Shown here piece after piece: positions 22,901 through 33,516 of a stretch of 64,000 nucleotides of DNA. The notes under the pieces are model-generated. The model was not told the DNA's origin and ran no database searches. It was given only the letters and a program-made list of their open reading frames with translations. The stretch is taken from contig ML978176.1 in NCBI GenBank assembly GCA_010015745.1, positions 278,925 through 342,924 on the forward strand, given 5' to 3'. This stretch comes from Setomelanomma holmii (lineage: Eukaryota; Ascomycota; Dothideomycetes; Pleosporales; Phaeosphaeriaceae). Made by a program: the position numbers and the translations under genes. Position 1 is the stretch's first letter; the number at the start of each line of letters is the position of its first letter.

Positions 22901-24767
22901 CACTTCGATCGAAAGGAAGACAAAATTAGGTGGGGAGGGGAGCCCAGCTGTGTATGAGGGCTGGGAGGTGCAGAATGCTCCACTGTACAGCGTCACTTAG
23001 CTTGCAGCAGCAGAAGAGCAGGTGCGGCTGGGACCTGTTGTCTTGAAGGCGAGTCCATATCGAGATGGTCTACACCGTGGGGTTCAGCATGCTGTGTCTC
23101 CGAACCGTGCCAGCATGGTGATGGCTCGTGGCTGATCCCAAGCGCTGTCCGTAGGGCTGCTGGAGTTCGCATCGCGCAGACAAAGGGAATGCTGGAATGC
23201 TGCGGCCCATCAGCCGTACATGATGCGCTGGCAGCCGGTTGATATTTCATCTGAGACCAGCTCGCTGCGGCACAGGCCTGCATGTGCACGTTGGCAAGCC
23301 TCGACAAACGGCGATATCGCAGAGAGTGTCTTCGATCGAGGTAGAGATGAGACGGCAGCCCTAGCCTCGAATGACAGCTGGCAACGCCCCAACCGAACTG
23401 CTTAACGGCAAAAAGTTGATGCATGAGATCCGGTGCGGTTTAGCGGAAAGACACGTCAACAACCAACAGAGCTTGTCTTGCTGCAGATTGACGCAGGAGC
23501 TGCACCTGCATACCAGGAGGCCGGCGCAGATGGAGCGTGGGTTAACACTAACGGTGTCGACGTCGTCGTCCGCCCTGCCAATTCTTCCCTTTGCTGCCGT
23601 CGTCGCCTTGCTCAATTGCTACGCGCATGCAACTCACTCGTTTCCAGGCCACGATACCGACCTTGCGACACAGAGGACGCCCCGGCGCCCGCAGACACAC
23701 CCTCGCGCAAATCTGCTGAAATCTGAAGTTTCGTGGAGTGTGCGGCCAAGTTCGCTTCCTCGGCCTAAAACAGCTGCACTGACCTCTCTGCTACACCGCC
23801 TGCTGGACGTCGCGTCTTTAATATCGTCGCATTGCCTCGCGTGCTGGCCCTGAAAGCTGGAGGAAAGTCGCAATGCGCTGTCAGCGGCCTCGATATCCGA
23901 TCTCCCAGCCACAATTCACCTCACAAACCAGGCTTGACGTGTGCTAGCCCGTCGCAAAGTCGTCCTCGCGTCGCCTCATCCATTGGCCGCTGCCATTGGC
24001 TCAGCCGGCATCCCAGTCGTCGAATGAGCGCAGGGCATCGAGTACAAACAACGACACCGTCTCGACTTGTCCACTTAGAGGTGACTAGATCATTCCAAGC
24101 CCCATACGCCATGTGGGCAAGTCAACACCTCGAGCGCATAACTGACAGTTCATCAGATTATTTCCGGAATAGCTTTGGTGTCGATCTGAGCATTCTGTAC
24201 ATTACCACTCGCTCACGTCTGCAACTTAAGCAGCTGCGCAAACCGCATTGTACCTCTGCAAAATCAATCACAGTGCCTAATTGAGTAATTCTCCGAGTGG
24301 CGCCTGGCACGTTGTGGGTCGATATCAATCTCCGGCTACGGCTATCACGAGAATCACTATTCACTCGAGGGGGCCAAGTGCACGGCTGTTTGGTCGCCTT
24401 TCGAAACGCATCAATTGGCCAGCACCGGTTGCTAGATTTCACGTCTTCATCTCCTCGCAGGCGTCATCGCTAGACGCCATCGGTCAGCTCGGACCGGGCT
24501 GCACTGTGTCTTGATTTGGAGATACAGCGCAACGGTCCGGGTTGGCGGTTGATGGTGAGTGAATACATTTCTTCTGGGCTCTATGCGAGAGGTTTTCAAC
24601 CGTTATTATCTGTTCGAGGGTGCTGAAACTAGCCACTGCCGTTTGTGTGGAGTTCTTTCTAGGAAGTGTTTACACGCCGTAGTCGCTCTTTCCTCGCCCG
24701 CATCCTCGACCATCGCTCTTTCCACCGAGCTTCACTGATCCACAACAGCAGATTGACCCACACGAAG
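19932..24767. other. Gene-poor intergenic block, 4.8 kb
   Basis: Between the disrupted transporter and the 14-3-3-like gene I find no frame with a recognisable product and no plausible exon chain. The longest frames (for example 21777-22157, which begins with TTG and has no internal Met, and 23371-23853) show no domain or membrane segment. The 20.6-22.6 kb part is richer in A+T than its surroundings. No repeat or terminal inverted repeat was evident by eye. Confidence 0.5.
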
Positions 24768-26285
24768 ATGGCCTCTTTGGACTTTGACCAGAAATTCTTG
24801 GGTCGAATAGCCAAGCAGACAGCACCCTCCAATCCGTTTCTATCGGATGCACTCTACCAGATTCTCGGTCTCTCGGTCCTGCTAGCCAGGCGACTCATTC
24901 GCGCGAGGAAGCTTCGCAAGTTGGACACAAGCCGAGACACTCCTTCACTCTCCGCGTATCAGCACATCTTATGGATTTCCCGCGAGGGTCTGTCAATACT
25001 GGAGCTTTACGTGCTCCCGTACGCTCAAGACAACCAGCTTGGACCCGAATGCAGAGTTCTGAGTGTCAAGCTACGGGCAAGTTTCTACCACATCTTCTGC
25101 CTTTTCCACAACCAGCCTCCTGTCACGACAACAAACATGACCTCCACCGATGGTCGATTACCAGGTGCTCCGCCTCTTCCGCTTTCACCGCGAGCAGGCA
25201 ACGGAGGCCGCAAAGGCGACCCAACTGGACTGTCGCCTTCATCGAAGCGCGCAGGGAAGCAACCTACTTTGCGCGAGCCTATCGACTCAATAGTGTCGGA
25301 GACATCATTTGTCACGAACCCGTATGCCGCAGGTGGTCCTGTCGGCACACCATCTCCTGGACCGCCTATCAATGCGCCACCTGGGCTGAATCCGATACCC
25401 ATCCCGCAACCTTCATCCTTTATTCTGCCCCCTCTCAACTTTGTGCCTCTAGCGAGCGGCTATTTTGCCACGGCCACATCATACGCCACACAATTTCTTC
25501 ATGGGTCACATCCTCTGAGACTCTCCGTGGCGTTAGAGCACAGCGCCTTCTTATGGGATTGCGTGCACGACCATGATGGCTCTCGACGAATCGCTCGCCG
25601 TGCCATCAAGGACGTGTATAGAGCTCAAGAAGCGATGGATGACACCGAATTCGAGGATGCGGCGGAGCTCGTCGGCATTTTGGGCAGAATGATGAAGAGG
25701 AAGAGCTGGGAGGGTACACCGCGCGTGGGGATGGGCAGCCCTGAGCCTGTCGCACAAGGTACGCCGCAGACAACGGGCACTCATGGCACCGCAGCTCCCA
25801 TTGCGCCTGTCCAACGAAGCCCACAAAGTAGCAGACGCGCAGCGGAGGCCCCTCCAATGACCGATCCCACAACACAGGCTCAGACAAGGGACGTGCAGCG
25901 CAGTCGTGCCGCATCAACAAGCAAGTCTGCTGCGCGACAAAAGGACGGTGGCAGCCACGAGAACTCACCTCGGTCAGAATCGCACCGCTCGGCAAGAGGG
26001 GGTAGTCAAGACACCACACCGCGTGCAAAACGTGCTAGTGCAGAGAGTGGGAGTAGTAGCACGCCGAGAGCTGCCCAAGGCATTGGTGGCCGCTCTCCCG
26101 CGACACCATCCACGGTCCGTTCTCAAAGGCCAACTGCTGTTGTTGGCAACACCACGCCCATCACACCCAGTGCTGCCGCAACACTTGCGTCAGACACAGT
26201 TCGAAGGTCGCCGAACCTTCGCCGATCACCACCTACACGATCCTCGCCGACCCAAGAGAGTCCATACTCGGGACAACAGCGATGA
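24768..26285 (+). CDS. Divergent 14-3-3-domain protein with disordered C-terminal tail
   Basis: A 505-residue intronless gene. The ATG at 24768 (AAGATGGCC) gives MASLDFDQKFLGRIAK. Two regions resemble the 14-3-3 fold. One is RVLSVKLRASFYHIFCLFHNQ (residues about 103-123), matching helices 4-5. The other is HPLRLSVALEHSAFLWDCVHDHDGSRRIARRAIKDVYRAQEAMDDTEFEDAAELVGILGRMMKR (about 252-315), matching the helix 7-9 signature of canonical 14-3-3 (RLGLALNFSVFYYE ... LAKQAFDEAI). A Pro/Gly/Ser-rich insert of roughly 130 residues separates the two halves. After residue 320 the tail is Ser/Thr/Arg/Pro-rich with many S-P and T-P sites. Canonical 14-3-3 proteins are about 250 residues with no such insert or tail, so phosphopeptide binding should not be assumed. 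The family call is by motif comparison from memory. Confidence 0.72.
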   Translation: MASLDFDQKFLGRIAKQTAPSNPFLSDALYQILGLSVLLARRLIRARKLRKLDTSRDTPSLSAYQHILWISREGLSILELYVLPYAQDNQLGPECRVLSVKLRASFYHIFCLFHNQPPVTTTNMTSTDGRLPGAPPLPLSPRAGNGGRKGDPTGLSPSSKRAGKQPTLREPIDSIVSETSFVTNPYAAGGPVGTPSPGPPINAPPGLNPIPIPQPSSFILPPLNFVPLASGYFATATSYATQFLHGSHPLRLSVALEHSAFLWDCVHDHDGSRRIARRAIKDVYRAQEAMDDTEFEDAAELVGILGRMMKRKSWEGTPRVGMGSPEPVAQGTPQTTGTHGTAAPIAPVQRSPQSSRRAAEAPPMTDPTTQAQTRDVQRSRAASTSKSAARQKDGGSHENSPRSESHRSARGGSQDTTPRAKRASAESGSSSTPRAAQGIGGRSPATPSTVRSQRPTAVVGNTTPITPSAAATLASDTVRRSPNLRRSPPTRSSPTQESPYSGQQR

Positions 26286-27325
26286 CTCGCGGAGACGGGA
26301 CGGGAGAGATCAAGGAAGATGGAGGTGCAATGGGCTATACCGGATCAAGAGGCTGAAGTGTTCCTTCTGCCATCGACTCAGCCCTCATCTGTTTCCTCCA
26401 CCCCCGTCAACTATGCGGCAGCGCCTCTCTGATCCATAGAAGAGGTACACCAGGATGTAATGCCATGCCGCCATCGTCCCGTTCCGTCGCCGTCGAGCAC
26501 TACAAAATCATCATTCATCAGCACGACCCCGCGTGCATCCTCACCTCGTTATCCCTCCAAGGACTCGAACGTCCTTCTGTACTATACCGGCGTTTCCATC
26601 GGCGTACATAACCTTTCACATACATCGGTCCCTGCATCACTGTAGCATACGGATACTAAAAGCCTTCCTCTTTCGGGGTGGCTGCTCTGCATAATATTGG
26701 TCCCACTTCTCCGACGTTATTTGGATATTGCCTGGCGTTGTTTTCGTCGTTCGAGATACCACTCTGTTGGTCGTACGTATATGCAAGATGGAAGGACATT
26801 ACCTGTAGTTTTTGGACAAAGATGTATTGGACACTTTTGGACTATTCGGAGCCGATACCCGTCTTGCCTGCCGATTTGGATTTCAGTAATGCTATGCATC
26901 ATATGTGCTCATGACTGAACTCGACTCTGCTAACAACATCGCCATATTTGCAACAATCCGTGCTCAGTGACTAGTAGATCATTCACGTCTTAGTGTGCTC
27001 ATTCCTTAGACTGGTGTCACTCCTATAAGCTTGAGCGAGAATACACGACAACCACTAACACAAATCGTCACAATCGCACAAGCAGCGTGAACCCGCAAGG
27101 CAGACTTTGCAAAACAGCATGTCTATCTCCTCGGCGTATCATACAATCTTGAATCATCGACAGAATAGGTAGAAACGGCGAACTGTGATCCTCCCTAGTA
27201 AGCTCTCTATCGCAAAAGTCTAAAGAGATAGGCCCATCACTAAACCGGCTGGCTTATCAGCTCCCAACGCCGTGCAATGCATATATACTGTACATGATTC
27301 TCATGTCCCTTCAATGTGTAGCGCG

Positions 27326-27356
<31 letters not shown>

Positions 27357-27421
27357 CACCACGTTATCCCCATATATCGGAATAGCTCGCTCAAACACAG
27401 TACACTACCCTCACCACTCAT
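26286..27421. other. Intergenic between convergent genes, with a poly-C run
   Basis: This is the 3' flanks of the 14-3-3-like gene (+) and PRP31 (-). Apart from the C28 run I see no gene, repeat or RNA structure. Confidence 0.6.
27326..27353. repeat. Homopolymer, 28 consecutive C
   Basis: An uninterrupted run of C on the plus strand (G on the minus strand), preceded by GCGCG and followed by AATCACC. It lies about 70 bp downstream of the PRP31 stop codon, probably in its 3' UTR where the transcript would read G. Runs this long are prone to length errors in sequencing and to slippage in vivo. Confidence 0.95.
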
Positions 27422-29080
27422 CTAAGACTCCGTCTTCGGCTTCTTAACCGGTAGAGCAGGAACTTTAAATCCGCCCGCATCCGTCTTCGACGGCCCATTA
27501 AGCTGCGTGAACGAACCCCCCTTGAACCACCTATCCTCCTCCGCCTTGCGCTTACGATTCGCCTCCTCCCTCGCCTTGGGATCAACAAGCTCGAGACCCT
27601 GCACAGGCGTGAACGCAATCGAGCTTGTTCCCGCGCCGCCGAGTCCGACACCACCTGTACGCAGGCCATGAACACGCAGCGACGTAGCCGTTCCGCCAGC
27701 GCCAAAGCCCTTGAGCGACGAAGCGGCGCCGAGCGTGGTGTCGCCGCCCCATCCCGCGCCCTGCTTCTTAGACAGTTTGGCGCGCGTTTTGGGATCGACT
27801 TGCTGTGCGCGGAGACGGCCCGTGTCTGTGGCGCCGATCATGCCCATGCCTTTCGTTGAATCGCCATATCCGACTTCCTTCTCTTCCTTGCCGAAAGCCA
27901 TGCGGTTTTGCGCTTTGCGGATCTCAGTCATGGCGGTTGCTTCTTTTGCTTTTCTGGCGCGCCGGCCGCCGCGCTTGCGGGCGGGCTTGTCGTCCGGGGC
28001 GGGGAGGGCGCGGGTGCCTTGGTTCTTGGGGGCTTCGGTGAGCTTGTCGAGACGGCGCTCGCATTCTTCTTTGAGTTGGAGACCGGTTTCGCCGTCTGGT
28101 GAGGAGCGGACGAGATCGACACGCGCGCAGAGAATAGCTTTTGCTGCGCAGATTCGGAGGCCTTGTTTACGGAGATCTGGCCTGATGGTCTGGAGGATGG
28201 GACTGTGGTAGAGAAAGCCTTGATTGCGTACGCCGATGTTGGAGGCAAGTCCGATGCCCGTGGCTTTGTTGGTTCCTAGTGCAGGTATGTTGCTTGCGGG
28301 TGTCTTTGCCAGCCCAGAAAGACCGCCAGCATAATTGATGAGTTGTGCAGCGGTCAAACTGCCGACAAGTGCAGTAAGATTTGGTGCAAAGACGTTCATG
28401 CGCGATTGCACGTAGGAGGTGAGGGTGCCTTTGCTCGAGTCCAGATCAAGAAGTAATTTGCAAGCAGTTTCGATGACCTCAAGCTCTGTGTCGGTCAAGT
28501 CTCGACCTTTGGCCGTGGTGCCTTCGACAGTAACAACCATGAGACTTGGAGCATCCAGGATGCTTTTGAGCGGAACGCCCAAAACATTATCTGAGCTTTG
28601 GGCAATGGTTTTGATGTCGGTCAAGGCGCCGTTCTTGATGATGGCAACCGTTTTAGCATAGTCGACGGGATTTTTGATCAAATCATGCAAGAACGGGAAT
28701 TTTGCTGTGTACACGTTGATGATGAACTTGTGCACAGCCTGAATCTCGCCATCGATTTGTGTCGAAAACTCATTTGCTTCTTTCAGCAGCTGATACTCGG
28801 GATTGTCTTCTATCGACTCGCCATCCACAACGTCCATGTGGTCCTGAACATCATTGATCTGTTGAAGCACGGGCTGCAAGCTCTTCATGAGCGTTTGGGC
28901 GCCTCTTATATCTGCTGGTGCTGTCCTTTTGTCGTTTTTGGCGGCGTATTCTGCTTCCTCGTCGACCATCTCTTCGTCCTCGTCGTCATCTTTTTCCACA
29001 AAGTCATTCTCCAACTCGGCAACATCCTCGTCCCCCGAATCGGCAAAGTCCGCCATCAACTCTTGCTCGAGAGTCGCCAT
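27422..29080 (-). CDS. prp31: PRP31, U4/U6 snRNP splicing factor
   Basis: An intronless gene for a 552-residue homologue of Prp31, which binds the U4 snRNA 5' stem-loop with Snu13/15.5K and tethers U5 to form the tri-snRNP. The N-terminus is acidic (MATLEQELMADFADSGDEDV...), typical of the family. The NOSIC/Nop domain follows, with SILDAPSLMVVTVEGTTAKGRDL, the Nop signature LTALVGSLTAAQLINYAGGLSGLAKTPASNI, and GFLYHSPILQTIRPDLRKQGLRICAAKAILCARVDL. The C-terminal PRP31 domain has KRGGRRARKAKE, RMAFGKEEKEVGYGD and lysine/arginine-rich segments. Length fits the family (about 490-600). It is divergently transcribed from CLF1, another spliceosome gene, with a 272-bp shared upstream region. Confidence 0.96.
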   Translation of the reverse strand: MATLEQELMADFADSGDEDVAELENDFVEKDDDEDEEMVDEEAEYAAKNDKRTAPADIRGAQTLMKSLQPVLQQINDVQDHMDVVDGESIEDNPEYQLLKEANEFSTQIDGEIQAVHKFIINVYTAKFPFLHDLIKNPVDYAKTVAIIKNGALTDIKTIAQSSDNVLGVPLKSILDAPSLMVVTVEGTTAKGRDLTDTELEVIETACKLLLDLDSSKGTLTSYVQSRMNVFAPNLTALVGSLTAAQLINYAGGLSGLAKTPASNIPALGTNKATGIGLASNIGVRNQGFLYHSPILQTIRPDLRKQGLRICAAKAILCARVDLVRSSPDGETGLQLKEECERRLDKLTEAPKNQGTRALPAPDDKPARKRGGRRARKAKEATAMTEIRKAQNRMAFGKEEKEVGYGDSTKGMGMIGATDTGRLRAQQVDPKTRAKLSKKQGAGWGGDTTLGAASSLKGFGAGGTATSLRVHGLRTGGVGLGGAGTSSIAFTPVQGLELVDPKAREEANRKRKAEEDRWFKGGSFTQLNGPSKTDAGGFKVPALPVKKPKTES

Positions 29081-29352
29081 TATTGAGTGTCGATCACGAA
29101 ATGGGTTACTTTGGCGACCTGGGTGAGTTGTATCCTGCAGTCCAAAAGGTTGTTGAAATTGATGGTCCCGGTGGTTGGGGAAGTGTGGAGCGGAAGTCGC
29201 GAGTTATAAAAGTCCAAGTCTTGGCGTAGACCCTGAACCTAGAAAAGGCAGCAATCTCGACCACGCTTTACACCTTCACCAAGGCGCGTCTAATTCCACT
29301 CTTCGCGGGCGCGCGATCAATCCGACCACCAAACACATTGCCATTCGCCACC
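29081..29352. promoter_or_regulatory. Shared head-to-head promoter region of PRP31 and CLF1
   Basis: Only 272 bp separate the start codons of the divergent genes PRP31 (minus) and CLF1 (plus). The region must contain both 5' leaders and both promoters, so a bidirectional promoter is likely. I see no obvious TATA box. The ATG of CLF1 has the context GCCACCATGG. Confidence 0.75.
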
Positions 29353-31398
29353 ATGGAGAGCTCACGAGGACCTCCGCGCGTCAAGAACAAGGCGGCCGCG
29401 CCCATCCAGATCAGCGCTGAACAGCTGCTTCGCGAAGCCGTCGACCGGCAAGATGACAAGCTCAAGGCGCCGACGCAGCGCTTTGCTGACCTCGAGGAGT
29501 TGCACGAGTTCCAGGGCCGGAAGAGGAAGGAGTTTGAAGACTATGTGCGGCGCAACAGGATCAACATGAACAACTGGATGCGCTATGCGCAATGGGAGCT
29601 CGAGCAGAAGGAGTTCAGGCGCGCCCGATCCGTCTTCGAGCGCGCGCTTGACGTTGACAGCACTGCTGTTGCGCTCTGGCTACGATATATCGAGGCAGAG
29701 ATGAAGCACAGGAACATCAACCATGCGAGGAACTTGCTGGATCGCGCCGTTACCATCCTCCCACGAATCGACAAGCTGTGGTACAAGTATGTGTACATGG
29801 AGGAGACGCTGGGCAACATCGACGGAGCGCGGTCAGTCTTTGAGCGGTGGATGCAATGGGAGCCAGAAGAGGCGGCCTGGTCATCATACATCAAGCTGGA
29901 GAAAAGACACGGAGAGTTCGAGAGGGCACGAGCAATATACGAGCGCTTCACTGTTGTACATCCGGAGCCAAGAAATTGGATCAAGTGGGCCAAGTTTGAG
30001 GAAGAGAATGGGACGAGTGACTTGGTGCGCGACGTATATGGCACGGCAGTGGAGACGCTTGGTGACGAGTTCATGGACGAGAAGTTGTTCATGTCGTACG
30101 CCAAGTTTGAGGCCAGGCTGAAGGAGCTGGAGCGAGCGCGAGCCATCTACAAGTTCGCCTTGGACCGGATGCCACGTTCGAAATCCATAAACCTACACAA
30201 GGCCTTCACGCAATTCGAGAAGCAGTTTGGAGACAGAGACGGTATTGAGGACGTCATCCTCTCCAAGCGGAGAGTACACTACGAGGAGCAGGTCAAGGAG
30301 AATCCCAAGAACTACGACGCATGGATCGACTTTGCGAGGTTAGAAGAGACATCCGGTAACACAGACCGCGTGAGAGATATATATGAGCGAGCTATCGCAC
30401 AAATACCACCGACACAAGAGAAGCGACATTGGCGACGGTACATCTACCTGTGGCTGTTCTATGCTGTATATGAAGAGACGGTATCACGCGATATTGAAAG
30501 AACACGGCAAATCTACCAAGAATGCATACGCCTCCTTCCACATAAGCGCTTCACGTTTGCGAAGGTCTGGCTCCTGTTCGCACACTTCGAGGTCCGGCAA
30601 GATCAGCTTACGACTGCACGGAAACTGCTCGGCCAATCCATCGGCATGTGTCCGAAAGACAAGCTGTTCAAAGGTTACATTGAACTCGAAATGAAGCTGT
30701 TCGAATTCACTCGCTGTCGCCAGCTCTACACCAAGTACATCGAGTGGAACGGCTCAAACTGCCAAACATGGATCAAATTCGCTGAACTCGAGCGCGGCCT
30801 CGATGACCTCGATCGCGCCCGCGCAATCTTCGAAATCGCCGTCGACGAGCCTCAACTCGACATGCCTGAGCTCCTCTGGAAAGCCTACATCGACTTCGAA
30901 GAAGGCGAGGGCGAATACGACCGCACGCGCGCTCTGTACGAGCGTCTTCTGCAAAAGACCGACCACGTCAAAGTCTGGACTTCGTGGGCGCAATTCGAAC
31001 TCAGCGTCCCCGACGACGCCGACGAAAACGGTACAACTGCAGATGACGAAGACCGCCCCGTCTTCGAAGCCGCAAAATCTCGCGCCCGAGAAATCTTCAC
31101 GCGCGCACACACGCGCCTCAAGGACCTGGGCCTTACCACCGATCGCGTGGCCCTGCTCACGGCGTGGCGCTCGTTTGAAGCTATCCACGGTAGTCCCGAG
31201 GACCAGGAGAAGATTGAGAAACAGATGCCGCGCAAGGTCAAGAAGAGGAGAAAGCTGGACGATGGCGAGTTTGAGGAATATGTGGACTATGTGTTCCCTG
31301 CGGATGATGAGAGTGCGGCGAAGTTGGCGAAACTCATGGCGAATGCGCAGAGGTGGAAGGCGGCGCAGGCGGCGAAGGAGGTCGAGAACGGGAGTTGA
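29353..31398 (+). CDS. clf1: CLF1/Syf3 (crooked-neck) pre-mRNA splicing factor, HAT-repeat protein
   Basis: An intronless gene for a 681-residue homologue of yeast Clf1 and fly Crooked neck, a scaffold of the NineTeen complex that brings tri-snRNP and activation factors together. The ATG at 29353 (GCCACCATGG) gives MESSRGPPRVKNKAAAPIQISAEQLLREAVDRQ, the usual fungal N-terminus. The rest is a chain of HAT repeats, about 15, with the typical W-x-x-Y/W and E-R-A/P pairs: WMRYAQWELEQKEFRRARSVFERAL, LWLRYIEAEMKHRNINHARNLLDRA and WIKFAELERGLDDLDRARAIFEIA. The C-terminus is basic then acidic (KVKKRRKLDDGEFEEYVDYVFP). Length agrees with the family (about 670-690). Confidence 0.97.
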   Translation: MESSRGPPRVKNKAAAPIQISAEQLLREAVDRQDDKLKAPTQRFADLEELHEFQGRKRKEFEDYVRRNRINMNNWMRYAQWELEQKEFRRARSVFERALDVDSTAVALWLRYIEAEMKHRNINHARNLLDRAVTILPRIDKLWYKYVYMEETLGNIDGARSVFERWMQWEPEEAAWSSYIKLEKRHGEFERARAIYERFTVVHPEPRNWIKWAKFEEENGTSDLVRDVYGTAVETLGDEFMDEKLFMSYAKFEARLKELERARAIYKFALDRMPRSKSINLHKAFTQFEKQFGDRDGIEDVILSKRRVHYEEQVKENPKNYDAWIDFARLEETSGNTDRVRDIYERAIAQIPPTQEKRHWRRYIYLWLFYAVYEETVSRDIERTRQIYQECIRLLPHKRFTFAKVWLLFAHFEVRQDQLTTARKLLGQSIGMCPKDKLFKGYIELEMKLFEFTRCRQLYTKYIEWNGSNCQTWIKFAELERGLDDLDRARAIFEIAVDEPQLDMPELLWKAYIDFEEGEGEYDRTRALYERLLQKTDHVKVWTSWAQFELSVPDDADENGTTADDEDRPVFEAAKSRAREIFTRAHTRLKDLGLTTDRVALLTAWRSFEAIHGSPEDQEKIEKQMPRKVKKRRKLDDGEFEEYVDYVFPADDESAAKLAKLMANAQRWKAAQAAKEVENGS

Positions 31399-31611
31399 GA
31401 TGGGTTACTAGAGGGTCAACGGATATCCCAGTGGTGGGAAAGTGTATGTATAGTTTGCGCAAGCACGATAATGGCGCTTTGCGTTGAGGGGTTGGTCTAA
31501 GTCTAGGATGCGTTTGCCGGCCGTGTGCTGTACGTGTTGATTATATCTATCGTTTAGACGATGCCATACCACTAATCACGCCCTTTCACAACTCCACCCC
31601 AAAAACCTCCC

Positions 31612-32827
31612 TTACAACAACTCCTTTTCATCAATTTTCTCCCCCCGCCTTCCCGCCAAATACACCCTTCCACTCTCATACGCGCCCAAATACAACCCGG
31701 CTCCAATAAACGTCCAAACCCCCCTCAACGCTCCTCCTCTCCAAAGCCCCTTAACCCCCTTCTCAGCAATAATCTCCCGCCCAATCTTCAAACTACTCTT
31801 CTTACCTTTTTGTTCCGGCGGAATCAACGGATTCAGATTCCTCGCCGCGCTCTTGACCGTGTCTTTTGAGCTCTCGAAAGACTTGCCAAACGCATCGACA
31901 AGGCCTCCAGTCTTTGCTTTGCCTTGAGATTGGGACTGTGTTTTTGGTTGTGACGCTTCACTCGCCGCATCGTCGACAGCACTCAACATGATCCTCGTCT
32001 TAACAACATCAATCGGCGTCGTAATCACGGCGGCCACAGCGCCCGCACACCCCGCACTCAGCGCCGTAATCGCGCCAGACTCGTAGATCGTGCCTGTCGT
32101 CAGGCCACGTCGATCTCTGTACTCTCCGATCATCATCTTGAGCTTTTCAAACATGGGAAAATGCATCGCCGTGAAGGGTAAATTGCGTCCCGCGAGCGCC
32201 GTATACCCGCGCCACAACGCGAGCGGATTAGCCTTGAACTTGGCGAGGGTTTGGAGGGTGGCGTTGGTGGGCGAGCCGGCTCTGACCATTTGCGCGTTTT
32301 GCTTGATGACTTCTGCGGGCGTGAGGATGGCGCATGATACCAGCTCGGCGAGCGAGGAGGCGCCTGCGTGCACGACGGCGATGGGGAGGAGGCCATTGGG
32401 ATGGGAAGATGTTGTGTTGAGAGTTGTGAAGAGTGTTTTTGTGCGTTCGTAGGTGGTAAAGAAGGCTCCTGCTGTGATCTGTTGGCACGCTTGTCTTGAT
32501 TCACATATATCATTTTGCGGACGGTCGCTTACATGAGGGCAGTGTTGCTATTATAACGCTTCCAATGCCTTGATACACGCCTCGGAAGAGCGCAGGACTG
32601 GGCTTCCCCGTCGACGCATTGGTGTAATAGCGAGCATAGTTTGGAGATTGTATCCTAGTTTTGATAGTGTCCAGTGGATATACAAGAAGATCGACAGTGA
32701 ATGCTGCAATTGCGCCGGCCTGGTGGACATGGTCAGTTGCATGATCTGGAAACAAATGCAACTAATACCTGGACTTTCAAACATGTACACTTACAATGAG
32801 GATGTCGGAATTGGTGTTACCTGACAT
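31612..32827 (-). CDS. Mitochondrial carrier family protein, SAM-carrier (PET8/SLC25A26)-like
   Basis: A 359-residue inner-membrane solute carrier. Exons are complement(31612..32471, 32533..32719, 32795..32827), with introns of 61 and 75 bp and GTAAGC and GTAAGT donors. All three carrier signatures are visible. The first is YPLDTIKTRIQ (repeat 1). The second is TPAEVIKQNAQMV (repeat 2), close to the yeast Pet8 form PAEVVKQRTQ. The third is TPIDVVKTRIML (repeat 3). Segments ALWRGYTALAGRNLPFTAMHFPMFEKLK and KGLWRGGALRGVWTFIGAGLYLGAYESG resemble the SAM carrier subfamily. An insert of about 60 residues, Ser/Gln/Lys-rich, sits in the matrix loop of repeat 3 and makes the protein longer than yeast Pet8 (284 residues). 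The transport substrate (S-adenosylmethionine) is inferred from subfamily resemblance only. The gene converges on CLF1 with 213 bp between stop codons. Confidence 0.82.
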
Positions 32828-33516
32828 CTAGAAGCGTTTGCGTCAAGTTTGTGGAGATCATGATGATGGTCAGACGATATTTGAGGCTCTAGAAACGGAT
32901 CTGCAGGGTCTGACTACAAATGCAGACGTCACCGATAAGCTCCGATACGCCAGCACGTCTGCACGTGTAGCATCTATTCACCAGCCAAGTCGGCGCGGTT
33001 TCAGTGATGTTCGTTGTCTAATCTGATGTATCGCTGGGTCTGTATTCACATACCAGCTGGCCAAGCCTTGTTGTGTCGCGATTTCTTCGAATTCTGCACA
33101 TTCGAGTCTACTCGACTTACACGCCTCTGGTGATGGAAATTGATCGAAGAGACATGTCACAACTTGCCGTGTCGACGTCAAGCGCTTGTTATTGGCAGAG
33201 GATGCGCTATTTACTGCTCATAGCTCTACCTCGCTCTTAATGCCTGCATTCTATCCTTTGGTGCCTAACGGCCCAGGCATGAGCTTAATTCGTGAAAGTG
33301 ATGACTGAAGGGGTATATCTACAAACTGTGCCATGAACTCCACGAGAAGATGGCAGAGATGCGGTCAGACAAAAGCACATGCCAGAGACACCGCTATTGC
33401 AACCCGCCTGTCCCCTCCCTCTAGAACCTGTAAGATCGCCCGCGAAACGCCTTGAAATCACTTTTCGTAAAACATGCTTCGTAAAATATTGACGCGATTT
33501 GACACGAGCTGAACGA
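32828..33516. other. Intergenic, upstream of the carrier gene
   Basis: It carries the promoter of the minus-strand carrier gene and the 3' flank of the RING gene. No credible coding frame or repeat seen. Confidence 0.6.

Noticed and set aside
23371..24284. Overlapping plus-strand frames as a two-exon gene
   Set aside because: No junction gave a product with a recognisable motif. Frames are Ser/Arg/His-rich composition only.
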